This document shows, piece after piece, positions 1-8,099 of a stretch of 64,000 bases of DNA (the stretch's first letter is position 1; the number at the start of each line of letters is the position of its first letter). The notes below the pieces were generated by a model. It saw only the letters and a list, made by a program, of their open reading frames with translations. It had not been told where the DNA came from and did not search any database. The stretch covers positions 1,054,001-1,118,000 of the forward strand of contig NZ_UFWZ01000001.1 in NCBI RefSeq assembly GCF_900461105.1. The letters run 5' to 3'. Source of the stretch: Clostridium putrefaciens. Its GTDB lineage: Bacteria; Bacillota; Clostridia; Clostridiales; Clostridiaceae. Both the position numbers and the translations under genes were made by a program.

Positions 1-887
1 AGATAGCAATAGCTGGTCAAACAGCAAACCTTGCTCCAGCAGATAAAAAGCTTTATGCTTTGCGTGATGTTACAGGTACTGTAGATAATATGTCACTTAT
101 TGCAGGAAGTATTATGAGTAAGAAAATAGCTTCAGGCGCAGATGCTATAGTTTTGGATATTAAAACTGGTAGTGGTGCCTTTATGAAAGATGAAGATAGT
201 GCATTTGAATTGGCAGATGAAATGGTAAAGATAGGTACGCATGTAGGGAGAAATACTATAGGTGTAATAACTGATATGGATCAACCCTTAGGCTTTGCAG
301 TAGGTAATGCTTTAGAGGTTATGGAAGCTATAGAAACATTAAAGGGACATGGACCAGAGGACTTAACAGAATTATGCTTAACATTAGGGGCTCACATGTT
401 AGTTTTAGGAGAAAAGGCTACTGATTACGAAAGTGCAAGAGAAACCCTTAAAGAGGTAATAAAATCTGGTAAAGCCTTACAAAAACTTAAAGAGTTAGTT
501 GAGTCTCAAGGTGGAGATGCAAGGTTTGTGGATAATCCGGAATTATTCGAAACACCTTCTATAATAAAGCCTGTATTTGCAAAAGAAGAGGGATATATAA
601 AAGCTATAAAGGCAGATGACATTGGTATAGCAGCTTTAGTTTTAGGAGCTGGAAGAGAAACAAAAGAAAGCATCTTAGATTTATCCGTAGGAATAATGCT
701 TCATAAGAAAATAGGGGACTTTGTAAAAAAAGGTGAAGCTATAGCAACTATATATGCAAATGATGAGGGAAAGAAATTACAATCTGAAGAAAAGATAATT
801 AAAGCTTATACAATAGTTTCAGAAAGTATTGAAAAGAAAAAGCTTATAAAAGGGATAGTTACAAAAGATGGAATAACCAAGTTTTAA
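1..887 (+). CDS. pdp: Pyrimidine-nucleoside phosphorylase, C-terminal part (5' truncated by window)
   Basis: Phosphorolysis of uridine/thymidine/deoxyuridine to free base and (deoxy)ribose-1-phosphate in pyrimidine salvage. The frame is open from base 3 with no start, so the gene begins before the window; about 294 codons remain of a family that usually has about 430. Visible family features are the segment AGQTANLAPADKKLYALRD at the very beginning, KTGSGAFM (phosphate-binding region), and the C-terminal alpha/beta domain (about residues 185-290). It ends at TAA 885-887 and is followed by a strong terminator, so it is the last gene of its transcript. Confidence 0.93.
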   Translation, partial: IAIAGQTANLAPADKKLYALRDVTGTVDNMSLIAGSIMSKKIASGADAIVLDIKTGSGAFMKDEDSAFELADEMVKIGTHVGRNTIGVITDMDQPLGFAVGNALEVMEAIETLKGHGPEDLTELCLTLGAHMLVLGEKATDYESARETLKEVIKSGKALQKLKELVESQGGDARFVDNPELFETPSIIKPVFAKEEGYIKAIKADDIGIAALVLGAGRETKESILDLSVGIMLHKKIGDFVKKGEAIATIYANDEGKKLQSEEKIIKAYTIVSESIEKKKLIKGIVTKDGITKF

Positions 888-919
888 CATAACTTTTTAA
901 AAGTAAATTCGTATATATA

Positions 920-966
920 AAGGATTAGTCTTAAATTTAAAATTAAGACTAATCCTTTATTTTATA
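920..966 (+). terminator. Intrinsic terminator after pdp
   Basis: Perfect 15-bp stem (arms 920-934 and 943-957) with an 8-nt loop, followed by a T-rich tail (TATTTTATA). It separates pdp from the next gene. Confidence 0.8.
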
Positions 967-988
967 AGATATGGAAGGGATAAACTAT

Positions 989-1750
989 ATGAGTAAGATT
1001 ATAAATTTAATTTTAATGGTAATTGGTACAATGCTTCTAATTTATGGAATAGTATTAAGTTTTTCGATAAATAGTATTTCTAGAATAATAATAATGGTAG
1101 GTGGGATTGCGATAATAACAAGTGTTTTGAAATTTATTTTAAAACGATATGAAAAGATAAAGTATTTTCAATACATAGATATAATAATAAATATGGTAGT
1201 AATATTTGTATTAACCTCAGTAATTATTGTTGAAGTAGCTATAGTTAGAGAAGGAACTGTGAAAAACAAGGAAAGTACAGATTATATATTAGTTTTAGGA
1301 GCAGGATTATGGGGAGATGTACCTTCGGATACGTTAGTTAGAAGACTAGATGGAGCAATTGAAATTTCAAATATTAATGATAATAGTTTAATTGTAGTTT
1401 CAGGAGGACAAGGGTTTGGAGAAACTGTTACAGAAGCTGACGCTATGGAAAGATACCTTCTTTCTAAGGGAATGGATAAAGATAGAATACTTAGAGAAGA
1501 AAGAGCAACTAATACTAGCGAAAATATAATATTTTCTAAAGAAATTATGGACAATACATGGACAAGCAAAGAAAAATACAATGTTACAATAATAACCAAT
1601 AACTTCCACTGCTTTAGAGCAAAGTTTCTATCAAAGAGGGCTGGAATTAATTCATTAACTTATTCTGTAGATGTGAAAAAGGCAATAAAGCCTGCTTACT
1701 TCATTAGAGAATATTTTGCTGTTATTAAGTCTTATTTTGTTGATAGATAA
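989..1750 (+). CDS. YdcF/SanA-like DUF218 membrane protein
   Basis: 253-residue protein. Three N-terminal membrane segments (about residues 5-27, 30-50, 60-85) are followed by a DUF218 (YdcF/SanA/ElyC-like) domain beginning DYILVLGAGLWGD, with later VVSGGQGFGE and ATNTSENIIFS motifs typical of that fold. Family members are linked to envelope or cell-wall maintenance; the reaction is unknown. An in-frame ATG at 971 was not used because the likely SD GGAAGGG (973-979) lies inside it; ATG 989 sits 9 nt downstream of that SD. It is flanked by hairpins on both sides, so it is probably monocistronic. Confidence 0.8.
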   Translation: MSKIINLILMVIGTMLLIYGIVLSFSINSISRIIIMVGGIAIITSVLKFILKRYEKIKYFQYIDIIINMVVIFVLTSVIIVEVAIVREGTVKNKESTDYILVLGAGLWGDVPSDTLVRRLDGAIEISNINDNSLIVVSGGQGFGETVTEADAMERYLLSKGMDKDRILREERATNTSENIIFSKEIMDNTWTSKEKYNVTIITNNFHCFRAKFLSKRAGINSLTYSVDVKKAIKPAYFIREYFAVIKSYFVDR

Positions 1751-1794
1751 ATATAAGTTATAAGTAAAAGTATCTTATAAAAGTTTTTTAATAA

Positions 1795-1834
1795 AATTAG
1801 GACTATTACCTTTAAAGTGGTGATGGTCCTAATT
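1795..1834 (+). terminator. Probable terminator hairpin after DUF218 gene
   Basis: 16-bp stem (1795-1810 with 1819-1834, one G-T wobble) around an 8-nt loop. No clean T tract follows on the + strand; on the minus strand the stem is followed by T-rich sequence. Function as terminator is likely but not certain. Confidence 0.5.
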
Positions 1835-1926
1835 ATATATATAAATAAAGATAAGATTAATATTTGTAGATTTAAATAAAAAGTTTAAATTTAATTAATA
1901 AGCTTATTTTAAATAAGAATTTATAC

Positions 1927-1985
1927 TATAATAATGAGTAATACAAGTAATTTAAATAATTAAATAATTAAATAATTAAATTGTT
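1927..1985 (+). promoter_or_regulatory. Upstream region of ROK gene: TATAAT box and 8-bp tandem repeat
   Basis: A consensus -10 TATAAT lies at 1927-1932 with only a weak -35 (TTATTT 1904-1909, spacer 17). Between it and the SD there are just over three tandem copies of AAATAATT (about 1954-1980). Whether the repeat has a role is unknown. Confidence 0.4.
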
Positions 1986-2012
1986 ATATTAGAATTAACT
2001 TAGGAGGAAATT

Positions 2013-2939
2013 ATGAAGAATATAGCTTGTTTTGATGTAGGGGGAACATTTATAAAGTATGCTTTAATAAATGAAGAAGGTAATATTATATTTAAAGATA
2101 AGATGGTGACACCTAAAAAAAGGTGCAATGAAACTATACCAAGAGAAATGGTAAGGATAATAAAAAGTTTTCAAATGGGACATAATGTAGATAAGGTAGG
2201 TATAAGTACAGCAGGTCAAGTAGACTCTAAAAAGGGAGAAATAGTATTTGCTTCTGGTAACTTACCAAACTATACCGGAACTAAATTATCAGAGTATATT
2301 AAAAATGATTTAGGTTTAGATACTTTCGTAGAAAATGATGTGAATGCAGCAGCAATTGGAGAGATGTGGAAGGGAGCTGGACAGGACAAAGAAAATTTCG
2401 TCTGTGTAACCTTAGGTACCGGCATTGGTGGTGCAATAATTATAAATGGAAGATTATATAAAGGAGCTGCTGGGGGAGCAGGAGAAGTAGGGCATACTAT
2501 TTTAAATGAACATGGGGAAAAGTGCAATTGTGGGGGTAGTGGATGTTATGAAAGATATGCATCTACATCCTCATTCATAAGGCAGTATAAAGAAAGAGCC
2601 ATTTTAGAGAAGATTCATGTGGACAAGGACATAGATGGTGAAAGAATAATGAAGTTAGTACATAATGGGGATGCTATTGCTTTAGAGGTGTATGATAACT
2701 TTTTAAATCATGTTGTAAGCGGTCTTATTGGCATAACGTATGTGTTGGATCCTGGTACTATAATTATAGGTGGAGGCATATCAGCTGAAGGGGAAGAATT
2801 CTTTAAAGCCTTAAATTATAAGTTTAAAAATGAAGCTATGAGTTCATATGGAAACCATACAAAAATTATACCGGCGACTTTACAAAATGATGCTGGCGTA
2901 TATGGAGCTTGTTATATAGCTCTAAATGAAATGTTGTAA
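2013..2939 (+). CDS. ROK family sugar kinase (glucokinase/N-acetylhexosamine kinase-like)
   Basis: 308 residues. ATP phosphate-binding motif FDVGGTFIKYALI at the N-terminus, sugar-binding ENDVNAAAIGE, LGTGIGGAII, and the ROK zinc motif (H then CNCGGSGCYE, about residues 168-181). No N-terminal helix-turn-helix, so it is a kinase and not a NagC-type repressor. Substrate cannot be told from sequence; glucose or an amino sugar is likely. SD TAGGAGG before ATG 2013. The stop overlaps the start of the regulator gene downstream by one base, implying translational coupling. Confidence 0.88.
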   Translation: MKNIACFDVGGTFIKYALINEEGNIIFKDKMVTPKKRCNETIPREMVRIIKSFQMGHNVDKVGISTAGQVDSKKGEIVFASGNLPNYTGTKLSEYIKNDLGLDTFVENDVNAAAIGEMWKGAGQDKENFVCVTLGTGIGGAIIINGRLYKGAAGGAGEVGHTILNEHGEKCNCGGSGCYERYASTSSFIRQYKERAILEKIHVDKDIDGERIMKLVHNGDAIALEVYDNFLNHVVSGLIGITYVLDPGTIIIGGGISAEGEEFFKALNYKFKNEAMSSYGNHTKIIPATLQNDAGVYGACYIALNEML

Positions 2940-3568
2940 TGGATATGAATATGAGAAAGGATTCAAATCCTGTATACAAAAATATAGCTTTAGACATTGC
3001 TAACAAAATAATAAACGGTGAGCTTAAAGTAGGAGAAAAGATAAGTGGAAGATCAACTCTTGCAGGTGTATATAATGTGTCTCCGGAAACTATAAGAAGG
3101 GCTATAGCTCTTTTAGAGGGCATGGATGTTGTAACTAGTTTAAAAGGAAGTGGGGTTAAAATTGTATCAATATCTTCTGCAGAAAAGTTTATATCTAGAA
3201 ATAATAATAATGAAAATATAAAGGCAGCTAAAGAACATGTCCTTGATATAATGAAACAAAAGAAAAGGTTAGATGAACAATTAGAATTAAATCTAAATAA
3301 GATATCGGACTTTATAGAAAGGTTTAACAACATATCCCCATTTTTGCTTATTGAAGTTAATATAAAGGATAATTGCAAGGTCATAGGTAAGAAGGTAAAT
3401 GAAATACAACTATGGCAGCATACAGGAGCTACTATTATAGCATATAGAAGAGAATTTAATACTATTGTATCGCCAGGCCCTGATTATATTTTTACTGAAG
3501 GGGATACAATAATAGTTATAGGAAATGGCGAGGTATATGATAAGGTATGTGAATTAATTTATAGTTAG
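2939..3568 (+). CDS. busR: BusR-like transcriptional regulator (GntR wHTH + RCK_C domain)
   Basis: 209 residues. GntR-type winged helix at about 8-80 (GELKVGEKISGRSTLAGVYN, SPETIRRAIALLE), a coiled-coil linker rich in Lys/Glu at about 90-125, and an RCK_C/TrkA_C domain at about 135-209 (GKKVNEIQ, GATIIAYRR, FTEGDTIIVIGNG). This architecture is that of BusR, the c-di-AMP-responsive repressor of the BusA betaine transporter in streptococci and lactococci. The next genes encode an osmoprotectant transporter, which supports the same job here. ATG 2939 overlaps the stop of the ROK gene (TAATG) with no good SD, so translation is probably coupled. Assignment by architecture and context; ligand not shown. 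Confidence 0.8.
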   Translation: MDMNMRKDSNPVYKNIALDIANKIINGELKVGEKISGRSTLAGVYNVSPETIRRAIALLEGMDVVTSLKGSGVKIVSISSAEKFISRNNNNENIKAAKEHVLDIMKQKKRLDEQLELNLNKISDFIERFNNISPFLLIEVNIKDNCKVIGKKVNEIQLWQHTGATIIAYRREFNTIVSPGPDYIFTEGDTIIVIGNGEVYDKVCELIYS

Positions 3569-3622
3569 ATATAAAAGACTACAATGATTTGTATAAGGCA
3601 ATCTTATGAAAATAAAAATGAA

Positions 3623-3655
3623 GTTCACGATTAGTTCACTAAAGGTTCATATAAA
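3623..3655 (+). promoter_or_regulatory. Three 11-bp-phased direct repeats, candidate operator
   Basis: GTTCAC at 3623, GTTCAC at 3634 and GTTCAT at 3645, each exactly 11 bp apart, i.e. on one face of the helix. They lie between the BusR-like gene and the transporter, and the last copy runs into a TATAAA (3650-3655) that could be a -10 box. Candidate binding site for the upstream regulator; inference. Confidence 0.45.
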
Positions 3656-3684
3656 CTTTACAAAGTAAAACCTTTACAGATTTC

Positions 3685-3726
3685 AAAAAGTAACAACTTT
3701 ATGTTAATATAAAGTTGTTACTTTTT
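3685..3726 (+). terminator. 18-bp perfect hairpin just before opuCA
   Basis: Arms 3685-3702 and 3709-3726 are perfectly complementary, with a 6-nt loop, and the right arm ends in five T. It looks like an intrinsic terminator, yet only 5 nt separate it from the SD of opuCA (TAGGAGTGG, about 3731-3739). It may end the ROK-busR transcript, attenuate opuC transcription, or serve as a palindromic operator. Confidence 0.6.
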
Positions 3727-3743
3727 AATTTAGGAGTGGTTAT

Positions 3744-4853
3744 ATGATAGAATTCAAAAATGTAAGAAAAGATTTTAGTGGAAAAGACATATTAAAAAAT
3801 ATAAATTTTAATATACAGAAGGGTGAACTTGTGGTGCTTATAGGTCCAAGTGGCTGTGGTAAGACTACTTCGCTTAAGATGATAAATAAACTTATTAAAC
3901 CTACAGAGGGAATCATAACTATAAATGGTGAGGATATATCCAAAAAGGATACTATAGAACTTAGGCGTAATATAGGATATGTAATACAACAAACAGGGCT
4001 TTTTCCTCACATGACAGTAGGGGAAAACATAGGATTAGTACCCAGACTAAAGGGCTGGGAAAAGAATAAAATAAAAAATAGAACTATAGAATTATTAGAA
4101 ATGGTAGGCATGAAGTATGATGAGTATATAGACAGATATCCAGGAGAGCTTAGTGGAGGACAACAACAAAGGATAGGTGTAGCTAGAGCTTTTGCTACCA
4201 ATCCAGAAATAATATTAATGGATGAACCTTTTAGTGCACTAGATCCTATAAGTAAAAATCAGCTTCAAGACGAGCTGTTTTCATTACAAGAAGAGTTAAA
4301 AAAGACTATAGTTTTTGTTACTCATGATATGGATGAAGCTATTAAGCTTGGAGATAAAATTTGTATTATGAAGGATGGCAATATACTACAGTACGACAAG
4401 CCAGAGATATTACTAAAAGATCCAAAAGAAGGATTTGTACAGGAATTTATAGGCAAGGATAGAATTTGGAACAAACCAGAGCTTATAAAAGCTAAGGATA
4501 TAATGATTGAGGATCCTGTAAGAACAATCGAAGGAAGAACAGTATTCCAAGCAGTTGGCATAATGAGAGAGAAAAAGGTCGATAGTTTACTTATAGTAGA
4601 TAAACAAAATAACCTTCAAGGAATAGTAACCTTAAAAGTTATAAGAAGAAAAGAAAATGAAGGGTTAAAGCTTAAAGATATAATGGAAAGAGATATTATT
4701 TATGCAAATAAGGATGAATCTATTGTTGATGTACTTACAAAGATGAACGAAGCATCTATAGGCTATATACCAGTTTTAGATAATGGTAAACTATGCGGAT
4801 TGATCACAAGAAGTAGCCTTATAACAGTTTTAAGTAGCCAATATATAGATTAG
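3744..4853 (+). CDS. opuCA: Osmoprotectant ABC transporter, ATP-binding subunit with CBS pair
   Basis: 369 residues. Walker [10 protein letters not shown] (about 35-43), signature LSGGQQQR, Walker [12 protein letters not shown], and H-loop THDMDEA, followed by two CBS domains (about 250-369) as in OpuA/OpuC ATPases, which sense ionic strength or c-di-AMP in relatives. Drives import of glycine betaine, carnitine or choline-type solutes. The permease-binding protein gene follows after 14 nt, so the two form an operon. ATG 3744 follows a strong SD. Confidence 0.93.
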   Translation: MIEFKNVRKDFSGKDILKNINFNIQKGELVVLIGPSGCGKTTSLKMINKLIKPTEGIITINGEDISKKDTIELRRNIGYVIQQTGLFPHMTVGENIGLVPRLKGWEKNKIKNRTIELLEMVGMKYDEYIDRYPGELSGGQQQRIGVARAFATNPEIILMDEPFSALDPISKNQLQDELFSLQEELKKTIVFVTHDMDEAIKLGDKICIMKDGNILQYDKPEILLKDPKEGFVQEFIGKDRIWNKPELIKAKDIMIEDPVRTIEGRTVFQAVGIMREKKVDSLLIVDKQNNLQGIVTLKVIRRKENEGLKLKDIMERDIIYANKDESIVDVLTKMNEASIGYIPVLDNGKLCGLITRSSLITVLSSQYID

Positions 4854-4867
4854 GAGATGATAATAGT

Positions 4868-6433
4868 ATGACTTCAATAAAAGAATTTTTTGGTTTTGTT
4901 TTATCTAGAAAGGGTGAAATAATATCTTTAATATTAGAACATATTCAACTTACCATTATGGCTGTACTTTTGGCCATTGTTGTAGGAGTTCCACTTGGAA
5001 TATTAATTACAAGAAAAAGAAAGCTAGCAACACCTTTAATTGGTATAGCTAATGTAATACAATCAATACCTAGCCTTGCTTTGTTAGGATTTTTAATTCC
5101 AGTTATGGGTATAGGAAGTAAGCCAGCAGTTTTCATGGTGTTTTTATATTCTTTACTACCTATTCTTAAAAATACATATACTGCAATAATGAATATTAAT
5201 CCAGATATGTTAGAAGCAGCTAAGGCCATGGGGATGAGAAGAAAAGACATGTTATTTATGGTGGAACTTCCACTTTCTTTACCAATTATTATGACTGGAA
5301 TTAGAATTTCAGCTGTAACTGCAGTAGGTCTTATGACTATTGCTGCCTTTGTAGGTGCTGGAGGACTTGGGTATATGGTGTTTTCAGGGGTGCAAACTGT
5401 AAATAACAATATGATACTTGCAGGTGCTATTCCAGCTTGTATACTAGCACTTCTTATGGATCTTGTTATAGGAAAGGTAGAAAAACTAGTAACCCCTGCA
5501 GGGGTAAGCTCTACTAACGTAGGTAATAGCAACAAAAAGGATAAAAGAATTTTAGGAATAATTGCAGGGGTTCTCGTTGTAATTATAGCATTTGGATTTT
5601 CTAAATCCTACTTTGGATCTAAAAATAAAATAGTTGTAGCGTCAAAAAATTATAATGAACAGCTTATACTAGGAAATATGATATCCACATTGATAGAAAA
5701 AAATACAGATTTAGAAGTAGAAAGAAAATTAAATTTAGGTGGTAGTTCCATAATTATTAATGCTTTAAAAGCTAAAGAGGTAGATCTATATGTTGAATAT
5801 ACTGGAACGGCTTTAATTAGTATAATGAAGCATGAAAATATAAAAGATAAGAATAAGGCCTATAATGTAGTTTCGGATTATTTTAAAGAAAACCTTGGAA
5901 TTATGTGGCTTAAGCCCTTAGGATTTAACAATACTTATACACTAGCGGTAACACAAGATACTGCAAATAAGTATAATCTTAATACTTATTCTGATTTATC
6001 AAAGGTTAGTGAAAAACTTACATTAGGATCTACTATAGAATTTGCAAATAGACAGGATGGATATTTAGGGGTAAAGGATGCTTACGGAATGAACTTTAAA
6101 GATGTAAAGGCTATAGACGGAGGACTTAGATATACTTCTCTTGTGAATAATAGTGCACAAGTAGTAGATGCATTTTCAACAGATGGTTTGCTTGAAAGCT
6201 TAAATTTAAAGGTGTTAGAGGATGACAAAGGATTTTTCCCACCTTATTACTCTGTACCTATAATTAGGGAAGAAGTATTAGAAAAGCATCCTGAACTTGA
6301 AGCTGTTATAAATAAGTTAGCAGGACAAATTAGTGACAAGGATATGGGTAAATTAAACTATAAAGTAGATAAGGATGGAGAAGATCCAAGAAAAGTAGCA
6401 GAGGACTTTTTAAGAGAAAGAGGACTAATTTAA
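4868..6433 (+). CDS. opuCB: Osmoprotectant ABC transporter, fused permease/substrate-binding protein
   Basis: 521 residues. N-terminal BPD_transp_1 permease (about 20-210, with the EAA-loop sequence [15 protein letters not shown]), a further membrane segment near 228-246, then a complete OpuAC/ProX-type solute-binding domain (about 255-521, starting [19 protein letters not shown]). The fusion places two binding domains on the permease dimer, as in OpuA/BusAB. Neighbouring BusR-like regulator and CBS-containing ATPase complete a betaine/carnitine-type uptake system at the cell membrane. Exact solute unknown. Confidence 0.92.
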   Translation: MTSIKEFFGFVLSRKGEIISLILEHIQLTIMAVLLAIVVGVPLGILITRKRKLATPLIGIANVIQSIPSLALLGFLIPVMGIGSKPAVFMVFLYSLLPILKNTYTAIMNINPDMLEAAKAMGMRRKDMLFMVELPLSLPIIMTGIRISAVTAVGLMTIAAFVGAGGLGYMVFSGVQTVNNNMILAGAIPACILALLMDLVIGKVEKLVTPAGVSSTNVGNSNKKDKRILGIIAGVLVVIIAFGFSKSYFGSKNKIVVASKNYNEQLILGNMISTLIEKNTDLEVERKLNLGGSSIIINALKAKEVDLYVEYTGTALISIMKHENIKDKNKAYNVVSDYFKENLGIMWLKPLGFNNTYTLAVTQDTANKYNLNTYSDLSKVSEKLTLGSTIEFANRQDGYLGVKDAYGMNFKDVKAIDGGLRYTSLVNNSAQVVDAFSTDGLLESLNLKVLEDDKGFFPPYYSVPIIREEVLEKHPELEAVINKLAGQISDKDMGKLNYKVDKDGEDPRKVAEDFLRERGLI

Positions 6434-6521
6434 GTTTAAAATAAAGTTAATCTAAATATATATTCTAATTAATATATAAAATTAGAATTGATATCTATAT
6501 TTAAGATATAGATTATATATT

Positions 6522-6573
6522 ACAAAAAACAGTGCAAAATACATGAGGATTATGTATTTTGCACTGTTTTTGT
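6522..6573 (+). terminator. Intrinsic terminator after the opu operon
   Basis: Long stem of about 22 bp: ACAAAAA/ACAGTGCAAAATACAT pairs with ATGTATTTTGCACTGT and a T-rich end. Strong, closes the opuCA-opuCB transcript. Confidence 0.85.
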
Positions 6574-6687
6574 ATTGAAAGTTTAATTGATTAATATCAT
6601 AATTATTTTTGTTCATTTGTACAGAACTTTAGTGTATCATAGGTATATGATTTATCACGATACTAAGCGCTTTAAGGAGGAAATAAA

Positions 6688-7800
6688 ATGGATAAGATAA
6701 TTTTAGGAATTATATGCTTTTTCTTTGTATTTGGAGGTATAGATTTTGCTATAGGAAATAGATTACAGGTAGGAGAAAAGTTTGAAGAGGGTTTAAAGAC
6801 TATGGGACCACTTGCCATTGGTATGGTAGGCATTTATTCACTTTCTCCTCTTTTTGCTACGGTAATTACTACAATTATAAATCCTGTGGCGAAATTGCTT
6901 TCATTAGATCCATCATTATTTCCTGCTATGATATTAGCTAGTGATATGGGATCTTATGCATTAGCTAAAAAAATAGCCTTTAGTAAAGAGATGGGGATAT
7001 TTTCAGGAGTAATACTTTCATCTATGCTAGGCACAACAATAAGCTTCACCATACCTATGGCAATAGGTATGGTAGATAAAAAAGATCATGAGTATTTATC
7101 AAAGGGCATAATGGCCGGGATAATAACGATACCCCTTGGATGTCTTGTAGGCGGAATAATTCAAGGAATACATGGTGCAACTTTAGCTTGGAACTTAATG
7201 CCTATAATTATTTTTGCTATACTTCTATCTGTTGGACTTATACGTTATCCGAAGAAGGTTATGAAATTGTTTTCGATTTTAGGGAAGGTAATAATAGGTA
7301 TAGGGGTAACAGGACTTATTATACAAGGCATAGATATTATATTAGGAATTAAATTAGTAAACGGACTTATACCACCAGAAGATTCGATTGCAGTAGCTGG
7401 AAAAATTGCATTTGTACTAGGTGGTGCTTATCCAATGATCTCTGTAATCAGTAGAATATTCAAAGAATCCTTTAAGCGACTTGGAAGAAGATTTGGATTG
7501 GATGCAGTATCTGTGGCTGCATTTCTAGGATGTTTTGCAAGCAACCTTTTAGTGTTTGCAAGCTTTAAGGAAATGAACATTAAAGGAAAGGTACTTTGTA
7601 CAGCATTTAGTGTAAGTGGGGCCTTTGTTTTTGGTGGTCAGATGGGATTTATATCTGCTAAAGAGCCTGAAGCTTTAGGGGTTTTTATAATATCAAAATT
7701 AGTAGCTGGATTCAGTGCTATGATTTTAGCTAGTATATTATTTGAATGTGATTTTATAGAAGAAGGTTTTCAAAAGGGTTTTGTAGAGGGGGAAATATAA
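6688..7800 (+). CDS. eutH: EutH-like ethanolamine permease
   Basis: 370 residues, almost entirely hydrophobic with about ten membrane segments; similar along its whole length to EutH (N-terminal IDFAIGNRLQVGEKFEEG, MILASDMGSYALA, GAFVFGGQMGF). EutH moves ethanolamine across the membrane for breakdown by ethanolamine ammonia-lyase. No other eut gene or microcompartment gene is in the window, so here it stands alone; catabolic genes may be elsewhere. SD AAGGAGG before ATG 6688. Substrate by homology. Confidence 0.85.
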   Translation: MDKIILGIICFFFVFGGIDFAIGNRLQVGEKFEEGLKTMGPLAIGMVGIYSLSPLFATVITTIINPVAKLLSLDPSLFPAMILASDMGSYALAKKIAFSKEMGIFSGVILSSMLGTTISFTIPMAIGMVDKKDHEYLSKGIMAGIITIPLGCLVGGIIQGIHGATLAWNLMPIIIFAILLSVGLIRYPKKVMKLFSILGKVIIGIGVTGLIIQGIDIILGIKLVNGLIPPEDSIAVAGKIAFVLGGAYPMISVISRIFKESFKRLGRRFGLDAVSVAAFLGCFASNLLVFASFKEMNIKGKVLCTAFSVSGAFVFGGQMGFISAKEPEALGVFIISKLVAGFSAMILASILFECDFIEEGFQKGFVEGEI

Positions 7801-7840
7801 GGATAAAGATTAGGTATACCAATTTTCGGATAAGCATAAG

Positions 7841-7972
7841 AAATATAGTTAAATTTAACACATAATTTTCAAAGGTCTTATATGTTAACAAGATATTAAT
7901 AAATTATATATTATTAATATTAGACCATAAGACGTTAAGGGAATTTGTTATGTTAAATTAGCTATATTTTTT
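7841..7972 (+). repeat. Nested imperfect palindrome of about 130 nt between eutH and the radical SAM gene
   Basis: Outer arms 7841-7870 and 7942-7970 are largely complementary (AAATATAG...CTATATTT with TTTAACA/TGTTAAA). Inside are GGTCTTAT/ATAAGAC arms (7874-7881, 7927-7933) and an innermost AT palindrome around 7894-7920. A run of T follows the right end. This fills most of the 299-bp gap. It could be an oversized terminator, a structured RNA, or a small MITE-like element. Confidence 0.5.
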
Positions 7973-8014
7973 TTGTTGTACTTTTTGAATAAACTATTAA
8001 TATAAGAACATTTA

Positions 8015-8063
8015 TTGAAAAATCATGGTATAAAGAATACAATTGGAATATACTCTAGAGTAT
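8015..8063 (+). promoter_or_regulatory. Sigma-A promoter with overlapping operator-like palindrome
   Basis: -35 TTGAAA (8015-8020), 17-nt spacer, -10 TACAAT (8038-8043). Seven bases further, at the expected transcription start, is a perfect 14-bp palindrome ATACTCTAGAGTAT (8050-8063). This position suits a repressor site. The regulator is not identified. Confidence 0.6.
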
Positions 8064-8099
8064 GAATATTTTGATAACTAGAAGATAGGGGGAAATATT

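Noticed and set aside
2866-3384. 172-codon minus-strand frame opposite the busR-like gene
   Set aside because: Antisense shadow of the ROK and regulator genes; no SD and hydrophobic low-information translation.
4945-5535. 196-codon minus-strand frame opposite the permease domain
   Set aside because: Typical antisense shadow of a membrane-protein gene; the + strand gene has full family motifs.
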